Shown here: one piece after another, positions 18,952 through 20,000 of the stretch
How positions within the stretch are numbered: the stretch's first letter is position 1
Layout: each line of letters begins with the position of its first letter
NCBI RefSeq assembly: GCF_964340395.1
Contig: NC_135558.1
Location: forward strand, 16,183,271 to 16,203,270
DNA from: Glandiceps talaboti
Lineage: Eukaryota; Hemichordata; Enteropneusta; Spengelidae
DNA: 20,000 nt
Reading direction: 5' to 3'
The notes under the pieces: generated by a model
What the model was told of the DNA's origin: nothing
The model's input: only the letters and a program-made list of their open reading frames with translations
The model's database searches: none
Program-made: the position numbers and the translations under genes

Positions 18952-20000
18952 GTAAGTTACTCCATGACTTTTTTCCGAATATACAATTTAAATCAAAGAA
19001 GCTGTGACGAGAGATTTTGAACGGTATTTTAGGTGACAGTTGTTGTCGACCACTTCCTTGTTGAAGCTTGATTTATTTTCATTGTAAGATTAATATGTTT
19101 GTTAATACGGTAATGGTATATTTCGTCTTAGCCTGCAAATGTTATTTTTACCGAGTATCAAGATCAGTGAGACTGATAACAAGGTTTCATGTTGAGATAG
19201 ACACAATAAAGATAACATACAGACATCCCTTACATAGTGTCTGCTCTGTAGACACAATAAAGATAACACACAAATATCCCTTACACAGTGTCTGCTCTGT
19301 AGACACAATAAAGATAACACACAAACATCACTTACACAGTGTCTGCTCTGTAGACACAATAAAGATAACACACAAACATTCCCTAACACAGTGACTCCTC
19401 TGTAGACACAATAAAGATAACATACAAATATCCCTTACACAGTGTCTGCTCTGTCGACACAATACAGATAACACACAAACATCTCTTGCACAGTGTCTGC
19501 TCTGTAGACACAATAAAGATAACATACAAACATTTCTTACACAGTGTCTGCTCTACAGACACAATAAAGATAACACACAACCATCCTTTACACATGTACA
19601 GTGTCTGCTCTGCAGACACAATAAAGATAACACACAAACATCCCTTACATAGTGTCTGCTCTGTAGACACAATAAAGATAACACATAAACATCCCTAACA
19701 CAGTGTCTGTTTTTTTAAATAGTAACGAAAAACATATACAATTGTATTAAAATACAGAGCCGACACTGTGTAAGATAAAGATAACACACAAACATCACTT
19801 ACACAGTGTCTGCTCTGTAGACACAATAAAGATAACACACAAACATTCCCTACAGTGTCTGCTCTGTCGACACAATAAAGATAACACACAAACATCCCTT
19901 GCACAGTGTCTGCTCTGTAGACACAATAAAGATAACACACAAACATCCCTTACATAGTGTCTGCTCTGTTGACACAATAAAGATAACACACAAACATCCC
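18952..20000 (+). other. Gene 2 intron 10 (incomplete), mostly minisatellite
   Basis: Starts with GTAAGT. About 250 bp of unique AT-rich DNA precede the 51-bp array, which runs off the window. No further exon is seen. Confidence 0.6.
19200..20000. repeat. 51-bp minisatellite array (14 unit starts seen, continues past the edge)
   Basis: Units start with GACACAATAAAGATAACA at 19200, 19251, 19302, 19353, 19405, 19456, 19507, 19558, 19615, 19666, 19820, 19869, 19920 and 19971. Most are 51 bp; exceptions are 52, 57 and 49 bp. The order is broken at about 19709-19775 by unrelated AT-rich DNA plus a partial inverted copy. Each unit has GTGTC(T)...(A)GACAC able to form a short hairpin across the unit boundary. 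The minus-strand open frames (17-residue period) are a consequence of 51 being divisible by three. Confidence 0.97.

Noticed and set aside
19102-19989. Minus-strand Cys/Leu-rich frames with a 17-residue period
   Set aside because: A side effect of the 51-bp period. Frames break at every unit whose length is not 51, as expected for non-coding repeat.
19200-20000. CRISPR-like array
   Set aside because: Whole 51-bp units repeat with no unique spacers, and the context is an animal intron.

Overview
The window is AT-rich animal nuclear DNA. The evidence is GT-AG introns with mostly GTAAGT-type donors, phase-1 exons that each carry an EGF-like module, secreted or membrane receptor coding sequence, and a very heavy load of tetranucleotide and dinucleotide microsatellites. 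Coding exons are short (49-305 bp) and separated by introns of about 0.2-3.4 kb. A marine invertebrate (an invertebrate deuterostome or a lophotrochozoan) would fit; I cannot name the species from the sequence. I see no bacterial, viral, rRNA or convincing tRNA content.

Two plus-strand genes are supported, both incomplete in the window. Gene 1 (exons 804-929, 1845-2027, 2569-2876) is the 3' end of a type I membrane protein: tandem EGF-like repeats, one transmembrane helix and a short acidic cytoplasmic tail with no tyrosine and no kinase. Its 5' part lies to the left of the window. Gene 2 starts at 9205 with a signal-peptide exon and continues through ten exons to 18951, where an Ig-like domain is cut by an intron that runs off the right edge. 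Its order is signal peptide, about 275 residues of an extracellular region I do not recognise, one eight-cysteine EGF-like module, and the first half of an Ig domain. EGF followed by Ig recalls Tie-like and related receptor ectodomains, but no kinase or transmembrane part is visible, so that is only a suggestion. The EGF exons of the two genes share phase, length (126 and 129 bp) and cysteine spacing, so the genes may be related tandem neighbours.

Layout: 1-706 CATA microsatellite with a higher-order duplication; 804-2876 gene 1; 2877-8940 intergenic DNA with a large fold-back element (4709-5075), a GC-rich hairpin (3964-4044), a perfect (AG)96 tract, (ACC)n, (AT)45 and a small hairpin flanked by 7-bp direct repeats (6248-6293); 8941-9204 candidate promoter and 5' UTR; 9205-18951 gene 2, whose introns hold a second fold-back element (11925-12134), a TA-flanked MITE-like element (16732-17149) and many compound microsatellites; 19200-20000 a 51-bp minisatellite that continues past the edge.

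The points most worth a second look are the unrecognised N-terminal ectodomain of gene 2; the kinase-less EGF receptor beside it; the 51-bp array, where nearly every unit carries a sense-strand AATAAA followed by a GT-rich, hairpin-forming segment inside an intron of the receptor; and three separate long inverted-repeat elements in 20 kb. All exon calls were made by eye from splice signals, reading frame and phase agreement, without transcripts or database searches.
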